Shown here in pieces: positions 43,682 through 52,360 of a stretch of DNA of 64,000 nt (within the stretch, counting starts at the first letter, position 1; each line of letters begins with the position of its first letter). The notes beneath the pieces were generated by a model. The model saw only the letters and a program-made list of their open reading frames with translations, ran no database searches and had not been told where the DNA came from. Source of the stretch: a bacterium (lineage in GTDB: Bacteria > Planctomycetota > Planctomycetia > Pirellulales > Pirellulaceae); contig WGNR01000001.1 of assembly GCA_016124445.1 (NCBI GenBank), forward strand, positions 434,001-498,000, in the 5' to 3' direction. The position numbers and the translations under genes were made by a program.

Positions 43682-44725
43682 ATGATCAAAGTCGGAATCG
43701 TTGGCGTTGGATTCATGAGTTGGATCCATTACCTGGCCTACCAGAAGGTTCGCGGTATGAGCGTCGCCTCGTTCTGCTCGCGCGATTCGAAGAAACGCAA
43801 GGGTGACTGGCGCGGGATCAAAGGCAACTTCGGTCCTCCCGGTGAAAAGATCGACGTCTCGAAGATGACGGTCTACGAAACGCTCGAGGAATTGCTCGCC
43901 GACGATTCGATCGATATGGTCGATATCTGCCTCCCCCCTGCCCTGCACGAAGAAGCAACCATCGCGGCGCTGAAGGCTGGTAAGCATGTCCTGGTCGAAA
44001 AGCCGATCGCGCTCGAACCTGCCGCTGCCAAGCGGATGCAGAAAACGGCCGACAAAAGCGGTAAGTTGCTCCTAACCGCTCATGTGCTGCCCTACTTTGC
44101 CGAGTTCAATTTCGCGCTGGAAGCCGCACGAAGCGGTAAGTTTGGCAAACTGCTGGGCGGGCACTTCACGCGACTGATCAGCGATCCGACCTGGCTCAAA
44201 GATTTCTACGATCCCAAGAAGGTCGGCGGTCCGCTGTTGGATCTGCACATTCACGATGCCCACTTCATTCGCTTGTTGTTTGGTATGCCGACCAGCGTGA
44301 CCAGCATCGGCCGGATGCGGGGCGAAGTGGTTGAGTACTGCAACACGCAGTTTGGCTTCTCCGACGAAAGCCTGGTGGTGACCGCAACCAGCGGCGTGTT
44401 GCATCAGCCGGGCCGCTCGTTCACGCATGGCTTCGAGATTCATTTCGAGGAAGCGACCCTGCTGATGGACTTCGCGGTGATCGATGATACCCCGCTCCTC
44501 TCGATGCCGCTGACGGTGCTGCCCAAGAAGGGCAAGGCAAAACAGCCCAAGCTCAAAGGGGGCGATCCGATCGACTCGTTTGCCGCAGAGTTGAAAGAGG
44601 TCCAGTCCAGCATTGAGTCTGGCACCCCGTCCAGCATTTTGGGCGGAGAATTGGCCATCGATGCCCTGGTCCTTTGCCAGAAGCAGGCCGACTCGGTCGC
44701 CAAGGGGAAGACCGTTCGCGTTTAG
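43682..44725 (+). CDS. Gfo/Idh/MocA-family oxidoreductase
   Basis: This 347-residue NAD(P)-dependent oxidoreductase starts at ATG 43682. Residues 1-120 form the Rossmann domain, with GIVGVGFMS (5-13), DICLPPALHEEATIAAL and the EKP motif at 106-108, whose Lys is the usual catalytic residue. The C-terminal domain contains GGPLLDLHIHDAHFIRLLFG, with His residues in the substrate site. No signal peptide or Tat motif is visible, so it is cytoplasmic. Members act on inositols, glucose-fructose, N-acetylhexosamines and many other sugars; the substrate here is not clear. It is not closely linked to another sugar gene. Confidence 0.9.
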   Translation: MIKVGIVGVGFMSWIHYLAYQKVRGMSVASFCSRDSKKRKGDWRGIKGNFGPPGEKIDVSKMTVYETLEELLADDSIDMVDICLPPALHEEATIAALKAGKHVLVEKPIALEPAAAKRMQKTADKSGKLLLTAHVLPYFAEFNFALEAARSGKFGKLLGGHFTRLISDPTWLKDFYDPKKVGGPLLDLHIHDAHFIRLLFGMPTSVTSIGRMRGEVVEYCNTQFGFSDESLVVTATSGVLHQPGRSFTHGFEIHFEEATLLMDFAVIDDTPLLSMPLTVLPKKGKAKQPKLKGGDPIDSFAAELKEVQSSIESGTPSSILGGELAIDALVLCQKQADSVAKGKTVRV

Positions 44726-44868
44726 CGCGATCGTGCCGGTTGTGCCGGCCGAAACCACCAATCTCGGTGTTTTCCAGTTGCCAGTACCCTACGCCTGACC
44801 TAGATATCTTCAATCGGTCGGTTCGCCTGGAATCGATCCTGGCTGAGTCACCTTTTGGAGAGATTTCG

Positions 44869-45189
44869 ATGGAAGCGGTTCAAATGATGCTGTATGCCCT
44901 GATATGGCTGATCGGGGTAGTGAACTTGGGCTGTTTCTTCTACGTCCTCTTCAAGATGTTCACCAACAACGATGTCGGGCTAGCGCTGATTTCGCTGCTG
45001 CTGGTTCCTTGTTCAGGCCTGGGCATGCTAGTCGCATTTATCGGAGGCTGGGCCTACGTGGTCCGCTACGATACGTTCCGCCCGATGGCCTTCTGGAGCC
45101 TGCTTTCGTTTGCTCAAATCCTGTTTGCCATCGCCTACGTGCTGCTAGTAATCCAGCAAGATGGCGGGCTGGGTTTGGCTGCGCGTTAA
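44869..45189 (+). CDS. Small membrane protein, 106 aa
   Basis: ATG 44869 follows GGAGAG by about seven bases, so upstream frames are rejected. The protein has 106 residues with three probable membrane helices (about 8-30, 38-60 and 72-95). After helix 1 it carries KMFTNNDVG, which recurs as KMFQNDDST in the protein encoded at 45327, and both continue with a Gly-rich helix ending in a W. The two are probably diverged paralogues. No family with a known function is recognised. Gene order with the groES-groEL genes downstream is likely incidental, as a terminator lies at 45651-45683. Confidence 0.7.
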   Translation: MEAVQMMLYALIWLIGVVNLGCFFYVLFKMFTNNDVGLALISLLLVPCSGLGMLVAFIGGWAYVVRYDTFRPMAFWSLLSFAQILFAIAYVLLVIQQDGGLGLAAR

Positions 45190-45326
45190 CCGCGTTGCTG
45201 GCCTGCTCTAAAGCGATACAAAGAATCCCCTCAATTTAGCGATAAAAAGTCTTGCTCGGCGACTGTTCACATTGTTAGAAACATAGAATTGTCTTTAGCA
45301 CTGCCATCGTTGAGGGGATTACTGTC

Positions 45327-45617
45327 ATGGCTTTTTTGTTTCTCGGTCTCGCTGGTCTACTGGGTCTCGTTAGCTTGGTTTGCTTCATCTTGATCATCAT
45401 CAAGATGTTTCAAAACGATGATTCGACGATGGGCATCATCTGCATCGTCACCATTTTCTGCGGCATTGGTGGGCTCATCGCGTTTGTGATGGGATGGATC
45501 AATGCAGGCAAGTACGGTGCGAGCCAACTGATGCTGGTTTGGACCGGAGCACTGGTTGGAGGCATTATTTGTAACGTCATCGGTAGCGCGATGATGGGCC
45601 CAGCGATAGGCCAATAG
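45327..45617 (+). CDS. Small membrane protein, 96 aa, related to the preceding one
   Basis: ATG 45327 follows GAGGGGA at a suitable distance. The protein has 96 residues and two to three membrane segments: LFLGLAGLLGLVSLVCFILIII, IICIVTIFCGIGGLIAFVMGW and a Gly-rich third (ALVGGIICNVIGSAM). It shares with the 106-residue protein at 44869 the block K-M-F-x-N-[ND]-D and a helix ending GW. It likely arose by duplication, with 137 bases between the two genes. Function is unknown. A strong terminator follows at 45651-45683, closing this unit before groES. Confidence 0.72.
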   Translation: MAFLFLGLAGLLGLVSLVCFILIIIKMFQNDDSTMGIICIVTIFCGIGGLIAFVMGWINAGKYGASQLMLVWTGALVGGIICNVIGSAMMGPAIGQ

Positions 45618-45650
45618 TGTTTCAACCCAAAGCCAGATTCAAAAACAAGC

Positions 45651-45683
45651 AAAGGCCGTCCCTGACACAGGGGCGGCCTTTTT
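45651..45683 (+). terminator. Intrinsic terminator before groES-groEL
   Basis: AAAGGCCGTCCCT (45651-45663) pairs with AGGGGCGGCCTTT (45669-45681) in a 13-base stem with one G-T pair and a five-base loop. A run of T at 45679-45683 follows. It separates the small membrane protein gene from the chaperonin operon. Confidence 0.88.
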
Positions 45684-45974
45684 CTGTCATATTGGCAGGC
45701 TGCCACATCTACCTCATTTCGGCGACTTACCTTTGCACTCAAACCTTTCTGAAATCAACACTTAGGTCCGCAAGGACACTTTCTGGCACGCGACTTGCAC
45801 CTTACAGCGGCACGCAATCGTTCGCGCAACATTGGCAGGCGGTCGCGGTTTATACCCACCGCGGCAGTCCGGTCCAACCGTTCATATTCCACGGTTCCAT
45901 ACAAGTCCCACATTGGCGTCTCCGCGGATCGCGGAAGACAGAAAGCCCCTAGAATTCTGGAGGAAGGCATTAGC
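45684..45974. other. Region upstream of groES
   Basis: About 290 bases must hold the groES promoter. TTTGCACTC at 45732-45740 resembles one half of a CIRCE operator, but its partner half is missing at the required nine-base spacing. No clear sigma70 or sigma32 pair stands out. GGAGGAAGG lies eleven bases upstream of the groES ATG and is a strong ribosome-binding site. Confidence 0.45.
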
Positions 45975-46307
45975 ATGGCAACGGCTACGAAAAAGAAGGC
46001 TTCGAGCACGAAACAACGTCTGCAGCCACTGGGCGATCGGGTCGTCGTTCGCCGCGACGAACTGGAAGAAAAGACCTCGGGCGGGATCTTCCTGCCGGAA
46101 ACCGCCAAGAACAAGCCATCGCGCGGCGTTGTGGTCAGTGTCGGTAGCGGCCGTCTGCTGGAAGATGGCACCCGCCACCCGTTGCAGGTCAAAGAAGGCG
46201 ACAAGGTTGTCTTCAGCACCTATGCCGGTAGCGACACGTTCACCGTAGGCGACGACGAAGTCATCCTGCTCCGCGAAGACGACATTCTGGCCGTCATCGA
46301 AGGCTAA
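45975..46307 (+). CDS. groES: Co-chaperonin GroES
   Basis: This 110-residue co-chaperonin caps the GroEL cavity. ATG 45975 follows GGAGGAAGG. The GroES core runs from LQPLGDRVVVRRDE through the mobile loop TSGGIFLPETAKNKPSRGVV and VSVGSGR to YAGSDTFTVGDDEVILLREDDILAVIE. A Lys/Ser/Thr-rich N-terminal extension of about 13 residues (MATATKKKASSTK) is longer than in E. coli. It lies 76 bases before groEL and forms a chaperonin operon with it. Several planctomycetes carry more than one groEL; this copy with its groES is probably the main one, although this cannot be tested here. Confidence 0.95.
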   Translation: MATATKKKASSTKQRLQPLGDRVVVRRDELEEKTSGGIFLPETAKNKPSRGVVVSVGSGRLLEDGTRHPLQVKEGDKVVFSTYAGSDTFTVGDDEVILLREDDILAVIEG

Positions 46308-46383
46308 TTCGGTCGACCGCGGATTGATTTACTCGAAACACCATCCATTAGACGAAATAAGAAACCTTTAGGAGATACCATCG

Positions 46384-47997
46384 ATGGCCAAGATCATCGC
46401 CTTTGATCAAGAAGCACGCGAAGCGATTCGCCGCGGCGTGTCGAAGCTGGCGAAAGCCGTCAAGACGACCCTCGGTCCGAAGGGACGCAACGTCATCATC
46501 CAGAAAAGCTTTGGCAGCCCGACCGTCACCAAGGACGGCGTGACCGTTGCCAAGGAAATCGAACTGGAAGACGTTTACGAAAACATGGGCGCCCAGATGG
46601 TTCGTGAAGTAGCCAGCAAGACCAGCGATGTCGCTGGCGACGGCACCACGACCGCCACGCTGATGGCCGAAGCGATCTTCAACGAAGGTCTCAAGGCTGT
46701 TGTCTCGGGCGTCAACCCAATTCAGATGAAGGCCGGCATCGAAAAGGCCGTTGCCGCCATCACGGCTGAGTTGACCGGTATGTCGATTCCGATCAAGAAG
46801 AAGGAAGAAATGGCCAACGTCGGTGCCATCGCTTCCAATAACGATCGTGAAATCGGCGAGCTGCTGGCCGACGCCATGGACAAGGTTGGCAAAGACGGCG
46901 TCATCACCGTCGACGAAGGCAAGAGCCTGGCCACCGAGGTCGAATGGGTCGAAGGTATGCAGTTCGATCGCGGTTACCTCTCCCCTTACTTCGTCACCAA
47001 CCCGACCAGCATGCAGGCCGAATTGGATGACTGCTACATCCTGGTCTTCGAGAAGAAGATCAGCAACATCAAGGATTTGGTTCCGGTGTTGGAAGCGGTT
47101 GTTCAGCAGGGCAAGCCAGTTTTGATCATCGCTGAAGACGTCGATGGCGAAGCGTTGGCAACGTTGGTGATCAACCGCCTGCGTGGCACGTTCACCTGTG
47201 CCGCCGTCAAGGCTCCTGGGTACGGCGATCGCCGCAAGGCCATGATGGAAGACATCGCCATTCTGACCGGCGGTACGGCCATCTTCGAAAGCCTGGGCAT
47301 CAAGCTGGAAAACCTCGGTCTGGCCGAACTGGGCCGCGCCAAGAAGGTGATCATCGACAAAGACAACACGACGATCATCGAAGGTGCTGGCGACACCCAG
47401 AACATCAAGGATCGTATCGCTCAGATCCGTCGCGAAATTGAAAACTCGACCAGCGACTACGACAAGGAAAAGCTGGAAGAGCGTCTCGCCAAGCTGGCTG
47501 GCGGCGTGGCCAAGGTCAACGTCGGTGCCGCGACCGAAAGCGAAATGAAGGAAAAGAAGGCTCGCGTCGAAGACGCCCTGCACGCTACCCGTGCTGCTGC
47601 TGCCGAAGGCATTCTGCCAGGCGGCGGTGTTGCTCTCCTGCGTGCCTCGTCGAAGGTCAAACCTGACGGCTTGAGCCACGACGAAGAAATCGGCTTCAAC
47701 ATCGTTATCCGCGCTTGCCGTGCTCCGATCACCACGATCGCCACCAACGCCGGTAAAGATGGCAGCGTCATCTGCGAGAAGATCCTCGACAGCAAAGGCA
47801 ACCAAGGCTACAACGCCCTGACCGACACCTACGAAGACCTGGTCAAGTCAGGCGTCATCGATCCAGCCAAGGTCACCAAGACCGCCCTGGCCAACTCGGC
47901 TAGTGTCGCTACCCTGCTGCTGACCAGCGATGCCCTCATCGCCGAAAAGCCAAAGGGTGACAAGAAGGGTGGCCACAGCCACGACGACATGTACTAA
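46384..47997 (+). CDS. groEL: Chaperonin GroEL
   Basis: This 537-residue subunit of the 14-mer folding chamber has the expected landmarks: [31 protein letters not shown]-type apex of the nucleotide site, [17 protein letters not shown] with the ATP-binding Asp, and the conserved [14 protein letters not shown]. The intermediate and apical domains are complete. The C-terminal tail is GGHSHDDMY instead of the common repeated Gly-Gly-Met, a difference seen in non-canonical GroEL copies. It is preceded by AGGAG upstream of ATG 46384 and followed by a strong terminator at 48025. Tail chemistry may affect confinement of substrates. Confidence 0.95.
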   Translation: MAKIIAFDQEAREAIRRGVSKLAKAVKTTLGPKGRNVIIQKSFGSPTVTKDGVTVAKEIELEDVYENMGAQMVREVASKTSDVAGDGTTTATLMAEAIFNEGLKAVVSGVNPIQMKAGIEKAVAAITAELTGMSIPIKKKEEMANVGAIASNNDREIGELLADAMDKVGKDGVITVDEGKSLATEVEWVEGMQFDRGYLSPYFVTNPTSMQAELDDCYILVFEKKISNIKDLVPVLEAVVQQGKPVLIIAEDVDGEALATLVINRLRGTFTCAAVKAPGYGDRRKAMMEDIAILTGGTAIFESLGIKLENLGLAELGRAKKVIIDKDNTTIIEGAGDTQNIKDRIAQIRREIENSTSDYDKEKLEERLAKLAGGVAKVNVGAATESEMKEKKARVEDALHATRAAAAEGILPGGGVALLRASSKVKPDGLSHDEEIGFNIVIRACRAPITTIATNAGKDGSVICEKILDSKGNQGYNALTDTYEDLVKSGVIDPAKVTKTALANSASVATLLLTSDALIAEKPKGDKKGGHSHDDMY

Positions 47998-48024
47998 TCG
48001 GTTAGTACCGTCCCCTGAACAAAG

Positions 48025-48060
48025 AAAAGCCTGCCGGATTTCGATTCGGCAGGCTTTTTT
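48025..48060. terminator. Bidirectional terminator after groEL
   Basis: AAAAGCCTGCCG (48025-48036) pairs perfectly over 12 bases with CGGCAGGCTTTT (48047-48058), with a ten-base loop, and runs into TTTTTT. The opposite strand has TTTTC at its end, so the same hairpin can stop the convergent GT2 transcript (gene ending at 48084). Confidence 0.92.
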
Positions 48061-48083
48061 CATGCGCAGATTTCAATTTCGAT

Positions 48084-49094
48084 CTAAGCTGCCCGGCGAA
48101 GGCTCACTTGCTCTGAAATCGTCGCGGCTTGGTCTTTCATCTGTGCCAGGTAGTTTAAGCGACCAAGCCGTGCCGCCCCTTGCCAGAACTTGCGAAAGAG
48201 CCGGAACCGAAGTTCGCCTGGCATCGGAACGTAGCGAATGGCCATCTCGCGAAACCATTGCCGCGTGGCTTCCTTGACCTGTTTGTACTTCAGCAGAAGG
48301 CTATTCCGCAGCAATCGTTCCCGGCTGGCCCATTCAGCACTCGGTTTGTCTTGCTGATCCACTGGCCCGAGGTGACTCGCGCGGCACTGGTCTTCGCCGT
48401 ATTCGAATAATTCCTGGGCCAACAGCTTCAAGCTCACCTGGTTGCAGTGCGAGACGATCGAACGCTGGGCCACGCCCATCTCTGCGTTCATCGCTTCTAG
48501 CGCTCGGCCGAACATTACTTCGGCGAAGTGCCCGAACTCGGCTTGGAAGCCGCCGATCTGATTCCAAAGTTCGCGCTCGATCAACGTCCCGCGAATCGAA
48601 ATCTTGCACTTCCCTTCCTGCGTCCACTGCCGAAAGTCTTCTTCAAAGATCCGCTGCTCACCCTCTGCCACGTAGTTTCCGTTGATGCCGTCACTGCTGC
48701 TGCACGCGGCTGGAAAGCCGGTCTGCCGAACAAAGTCCAAGACCTGCTGCAGGCAATCGGGGTGTGGTACGCAGTGCGATTCGGAAATGTAGAGGTAATG
48801 TCCGTCGGCTAGTTCGGCCCCGGCGTTGTAGAGACCACTAACCCGCAGCCCAGGCCGAACGATCCAGCGAACCATCGGGTACTGCTCCGCCAGCAGCGTC
48901 ATATCATCGGCCGATGTATCCGCCGCGGCTACGATGACTTCTACCGGTTCATCCAGCGTCTGCGAAGTAAAACCACGCAAACAATCGACCAGTTGCCCCC
49001 GATCATCCGGCAAGGGGATCACCACAGAGATCACCGGTTTGGCAGACACCGCTAGCACTTCTGGTTCCGTTCTGTTCCCCTCAAACGCCGCCAA
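48084..49094 (-). CDS. Glycosyltransferase family 2
   Basis: From TTG 49094 the protein has 336 residues; downstream GTG codons are alternative starts because no ATG is near. The GT-A fold begins with PVISVVIPLPDDRGQLVDCLRGF. An EVIVAAADTSADD segment follows. The nucleotide-sugar region is diverged, with ADGHYLYISESHCVPHPDCL carrying the acidic residues expected for the metal site. Later residues NQIGGFQAEFGHFAEVMFGRAL fit the acceptor half. The C-terminal 120 residues are Arg/Lys-rich and helical, possibly membrane-associated. The donor and acceptor are unknown. It probably acts on an envelope glycan. Confidence 0.82.
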   Translation of the reverse strand: MAAFEGNRTEPEVLAVSAKPVISVVIPLPDDRGQLVDCLRGFTSQTLDEPVEVIVAAADTSADDMTLLAEQYPMVRWIVRPGLRVSGLYNAGAELADGHYLYISESHCVPHPDCLQQVLDFVRQTGFPAACSSSDGINGNYVAEGEQRIFEEDFRQWTQEGKCKISIRGTLIERELWNQIGGFQAEFGHFAEVMFGRALEAMNAEMGVAQRSIVSHCNQVSLKLLAQELFEYGEDQCRASHLGPVDQQDKPSAEWASRERLLRNSLLLKYKQVKEATRQWFREMAIRYVPMPGELRFRLFRKFWQGAARLGRLNYLAQMKDQAATISEQVSLRRAA

Positions 49095-49210
49095 TCCGTA
49101 GGCAGCACGGGGGGGAAGAGTAACAATCCCCCCGCTTCAAAGCAACGCCATCACGGCCGTCGTGGCAGATATCGCCAGTTCGCGCCGGCGATTTCAGCGG
49201 CTAATTCGGT

Positions 49211-52204
49211 TCAATAAAGCAGCAATACCGGTTCGGACGCAACCTCGACAGTCACCGCTCCCTCTTTCGCCTCGATAGTTTCCCGGTTCCCGTCCAGGCG
49301 GATCAAATCGACCTTGGGGCTGCCACCAACCGAGACTTTCACCTCCGGCGAAGCGTTGTCGTTCCACAACACCTTCAGGCTTCGCTTCTGGCCGTCTTGA
49401 AAGAGAAACTCCTGCGTACCATCGGGGTGCTGCTCTTCGGAGACGAACTTCTTGTCGAGCAAACCATTGATCATGTGGTAGTAGGCGATCGCGTCGAGGC
49501 GGGGATTGTAGTTATTGAACTTGCAATCAAAGACGCAGTGGGCGTCGCCGAATTGTCCCCGTGCGTTGCCGTCCTTATCGGGGTACATGATCGTGAACCA
49601 ACTGACCGTCGCGCCTCCTTCGGCGAAGAAGACGGTGCACTTCTTGATCAGTTCGGTCGCCACGGTGAGCCGGGCCTGGCCTTGGCTGTTGAGTCCCAAC
49701 TCGGTCGAGTGAATCGGCTTCACGGCGTCGTACTTCTTCATCAACTCGCGATACTCGTGCATCGTGCGGCGGACGTTCGTGTAGTGCTCGTAGATGTGGA
49801 AGTCGTACGAGTCGAGATAGTTCTGGTAACCTGCCTTGAAGTATTCTTCGTTCGGTTCGACCGAGGTGCCGATCACATGAATGCTGGGATCAAACTTCTT
49901 GACCGCTTCGTAAACCGCTTTGTAGGCCCGGACATTGTCGAGGACGACTTGCCCTTTCCCGTGCGGTTCGTTCCCCAGGGCAATCATCGCCAGGCCTTTG
50001 TCGGCGTACGCTTCCAGGAAGCCCGTCATCCCTTGCCGTAGCGACTCTTCGGTGACGGTTTTAAAACCTTCGTCTTCGACCTTCGATGCCGGCGTACCGG
50101 TGACCCACTTGGCATCCAGTTTCTGCACGATCTCGAGCCCAGGTAGATGCGGCTTGTAAGGGGGCTGATTCGACCAACCACCCCAAACACCCATCATTCG
50201 CAGACCCAGCCGATCGGCCAGGTAAAAGTAATCGGGAATCCGGCTATCCCAGTTGCGAATCGTGAACGGTATTTGCTCTGGCTGAAACTGCTTACTCTCC
50301 GCCTTGGGCAAGATCGCGAATCCGGAAAACTCCTTGGTCGGGTCTCCTTCACCTTCGGGAACCGACGCGTGCAGTTCATAGAACTGGCCAACGTTCAAAT
50401 GCGTGGTATCCAGTCGGACTTTCGCTTCGTATTGCAGCTGCCCTTTTGTATGGGCTTCGACTAGCGGCACATCGTCAGGCTGCAGGACCACGTTGCCGCG
50501 ATAGTCACGCACTTCTAATTGCAAGCGTGAATCTTCGGCCGAAAGCGGTTTGGCCGTGGGAACGCGGATCTGAAATTCGACGTCGTCCCCTGGATAAAAC
50601 AAATTGCCAGTCGCCTGGGATGCGATCCGGATGCTTTCAACACGCGGCGCGGCAGGCTGAACGAGAAGCCGAGTGGCGGATAGGTCGTCGACGCTGAAGC
50701 TGCCATACGTTTTGTTCAAGCGAACTTCCCACTGGGCCGATGCCGCCTGTTGAGGCAGCGTAACCAGGCGGCTGACCTGCGACCAATCATGCTGGCCACA
50801 ACCAATGGCGACCGGCAGCGTTGCCAGCAACTTCCCTTGCTGGTCCATCACTTTTAAACGAACGGCTCCATGAAAGGAATTGTCAGGCGAATGCAGATCG
50901 GACTTCCAACGAAAACCAACTTCCCAAGTACCTGGCCGAACGGCGAAGCCTGGACTAGTCGCTGACGTCGGCTGGCGAAGCGTTTCCAGCGTACGCCTGA
51001 ACGTAAGCTGTGAATCGGTCGAAACGTCTCCTTCGGTCGTCCATCCTGCTTGTTGCTTGCCGTCAAAATCGTCCCGCCAAGACTGACTGGAAGGCGTGGC
51101 TTCGACGACAGCATCCATCCGAATATCGGCCAGGTCCAGTTGCATCGGCTCTTTGGAGGAGCGAGGATTGAGCATGATCTCGATCAGCTTGACCGCACCA
51201 TGCCACTGCCCATCATTCGCTCCTCCCCAATGTTCACCGCCGGCGACCTTTTTCGGATCGAGCGTGATCGCATGCCAGGCTCCATCGGCGGTTACCTCGA
51301 AGCCATGCCGCTGGTGGGTTTGATTACTGCTGTCGACCAATCGTAGCGAGAACTGCTTCACTTCGCTGGAACGAGCTTGCATGCGAATCAATTTGGTTTC
51401 TTGAATGTCGAGATCATTCAGGTTTTCACGAATGCCGACGTAGGCCCCGCCGCCGGTGAAATCGGCCTTCAGTCGCAGTGCAGGTCGATCAGCGGGACCG
51501 ACGATCGAATCGAGCCCACCTTTGGCCCCGGGGAATTCGTTGCCGTTGTTGTATTGCCAGTTGCCCGTTTGCCCGGCGGGAAAGTCATCGAGATGCACCG
51601 TTGTCGCGATGGCAACTTTAGGTGGCGGCGAGGTCAGTGAAACGTTGCGAATCGAAATCGTTCCATCGGTCAATGCTTCACGTCCAGCCAACAACACGAA
51701 CAACTTCAATGGTTGATGCCAACGACCGTCGTTCGCTCCGCTCCATTTTTCGTATTGGGTCACGATATCAAGCGGCGCACCGGACTCGACCGATTTGAAA
51801 TAACGTGCGACCGGGAAGGTATACTTCTGCCAGCCACCTTTGTCATTCAAGCGAATCTTGAGCTGATGACACTGACCGGTTCCGTCGATCAAGCGCGTGG
51901 TCACTCGGTCGACGCCGCTGGGTGCTTTGATCTCGAACGAAATGGTATCGATCGGCAACTCATCGATCTTTCGAGCAGCCTGAACGTACATGCCCCCTTT
52001 TGAAAAATCACCATGCAGCACGAGCGTAGGCTCGTTGGTCTTTTCAAGTTCTAGTTTGCCGACCGCTCCGGGGAATTCCTTGCCGTTATCGAAGGTCCAG
52101 CCTCCCAGATTCGCCTGAGAATCGATCAAATCGACCGACTGCTGGGCAAATACAGACGCAGGAGCAAGAAGAATCAACAAGAGAAACAAGGTGAAGCGAT
52201 TCAT
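49211..52204 (-). CDS. Large secreted glycoside hydrolase-like protein with duplicated N-terminal carbohydrate-binding-type domains
   Basis: From ATG 52204 the protein has 997 residues. A signal peptide ends near VFAQQ (about residue 22). Two homologous beta-rich modules follow (about 25-195 and 205-365), sharing GNEFPGAKGG/GKEFPGAVGK and WxGANDGxWHxPxKL/WGGANDGQWHGAVKL blocks. A third beta module (about 375-515) and an Ig-like domain (about 525-635) lead to a TIM-barrel (about 645-900). It has the clan GH-A pair: the acid/base Glu in LGNEPHG (E746) and the nucleophile Glu in STELGL (E835). A small C-terminal beta domain ends the protein. It probably degrades a sulfated or marine polysaccharide. 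Confidence 0.82.
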   Translation of the reverse strand: MNRFTLFLLLILLAPASVFAQQSVDLIDSQANLGGWTFDNGKEFPGAVGKLELEKTNEPTLVLHGDFSKGGMYVQAARKIDELPIDTISFEIKAPSGVDRVTTRLIDGTGQCHQLKIRLNDKGGWQKYTFPVARYFKSVESGAPLDIVTQYEKWSGANDGRWHQPLKLFVLLAGREALTDGTISIRNVSLTSPPPKVAIATTVHLDDFPAGQTGNWQYNNGNEFPGAKGGLDSIVGPADRPALRLKADFTGGGAYVGIRENLNDLDIQETKLIRMQARSSEVKQFSLRLVDSSNQTHQRHGFEVTADGAWHAITLDPKKVAGGEHWGGANDGQWHGAVKLIEIMLNPRSSKEPMQLDLADIRMDAVVEATPSSQSWRDDFDGKQQAGWTTEGDVSTDSQLTFRRTLETLRQPTSATSPGFAVRPGTWEVGFRWKSDLHSPDNSFHGAVRLKVMDQQGKLLATLPVAIGCGQHDWSQVSRLVTLPQQAASAQWEVRLNKTYGSFSVDDLSATRLLVQPAAPRVESIRIASQATGNLFYPGDDVEFQIRVPTAKPLSAEDSRLQLEVRDYRGNVVLQPDDVPLVEAHTKGQLQYEAKVRLDTTHLNVGQFYELHASVPEGEGDPTKEFSGFAILPKAESKQFQPEQIPFTIRNWDSRIPDYFYLADRLGLRMMGVWGGWSNQPPYKPHLPGLEIVQKLDAKWVTGTPASKVEDEGFKTVTEESLRQGMTGFLEAYADKGLAMIALGNEPHGKGQVVLDNVRAYKAVYEAVKKFDPSIHVIGTSVEPNEEYFKAGYQNYLDSYDFHIYEHYTNVRRTMHEYRELMKKYDAVKPIHSTELGLNSQGQARLTVATELIKKCTVFFAEGGATVSWFTIMYPDKDGNARGQFGDAHCVFDCKFNNYNPRLDAIAYYHMINGLLDKKFVSEEQHPDGTQEFLFQDGQKRSLKVLWNDNASPEVKVSVGGSPKVDLIRLDGNRETIEAKEGAVTVEVASEPVLLLY

Positions 52205-52360
52205 CGACAATCGAGGGGGTGAAAAAAAGGTAAGAATAAATCGACGCCACTGGCCTATTTATGCGGTGGAATGATTTGACCATCGGTGCCGCGGCAAAGA
52301 CAATAATTAGCACCACCATCCCCTCCTCAAGTATGTCCCACCTCGCCGGAAGGTTACATC

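Noticed and set aside
45732-45758. Half of a CIRCE-like operator (TTTGCACTC) upstream of groES
   Set aside because: The required inverted partner GAGTGCTAA is absent after nine bases; the corresponding bases read TGAAATCAA. One half alone is expected by chance.
46348-47805. Minus-strand 485-codon frame opposite groEL
   Set aside because: It is an antisense shadow caused by strong codon bias in groEL; no family resemblance.
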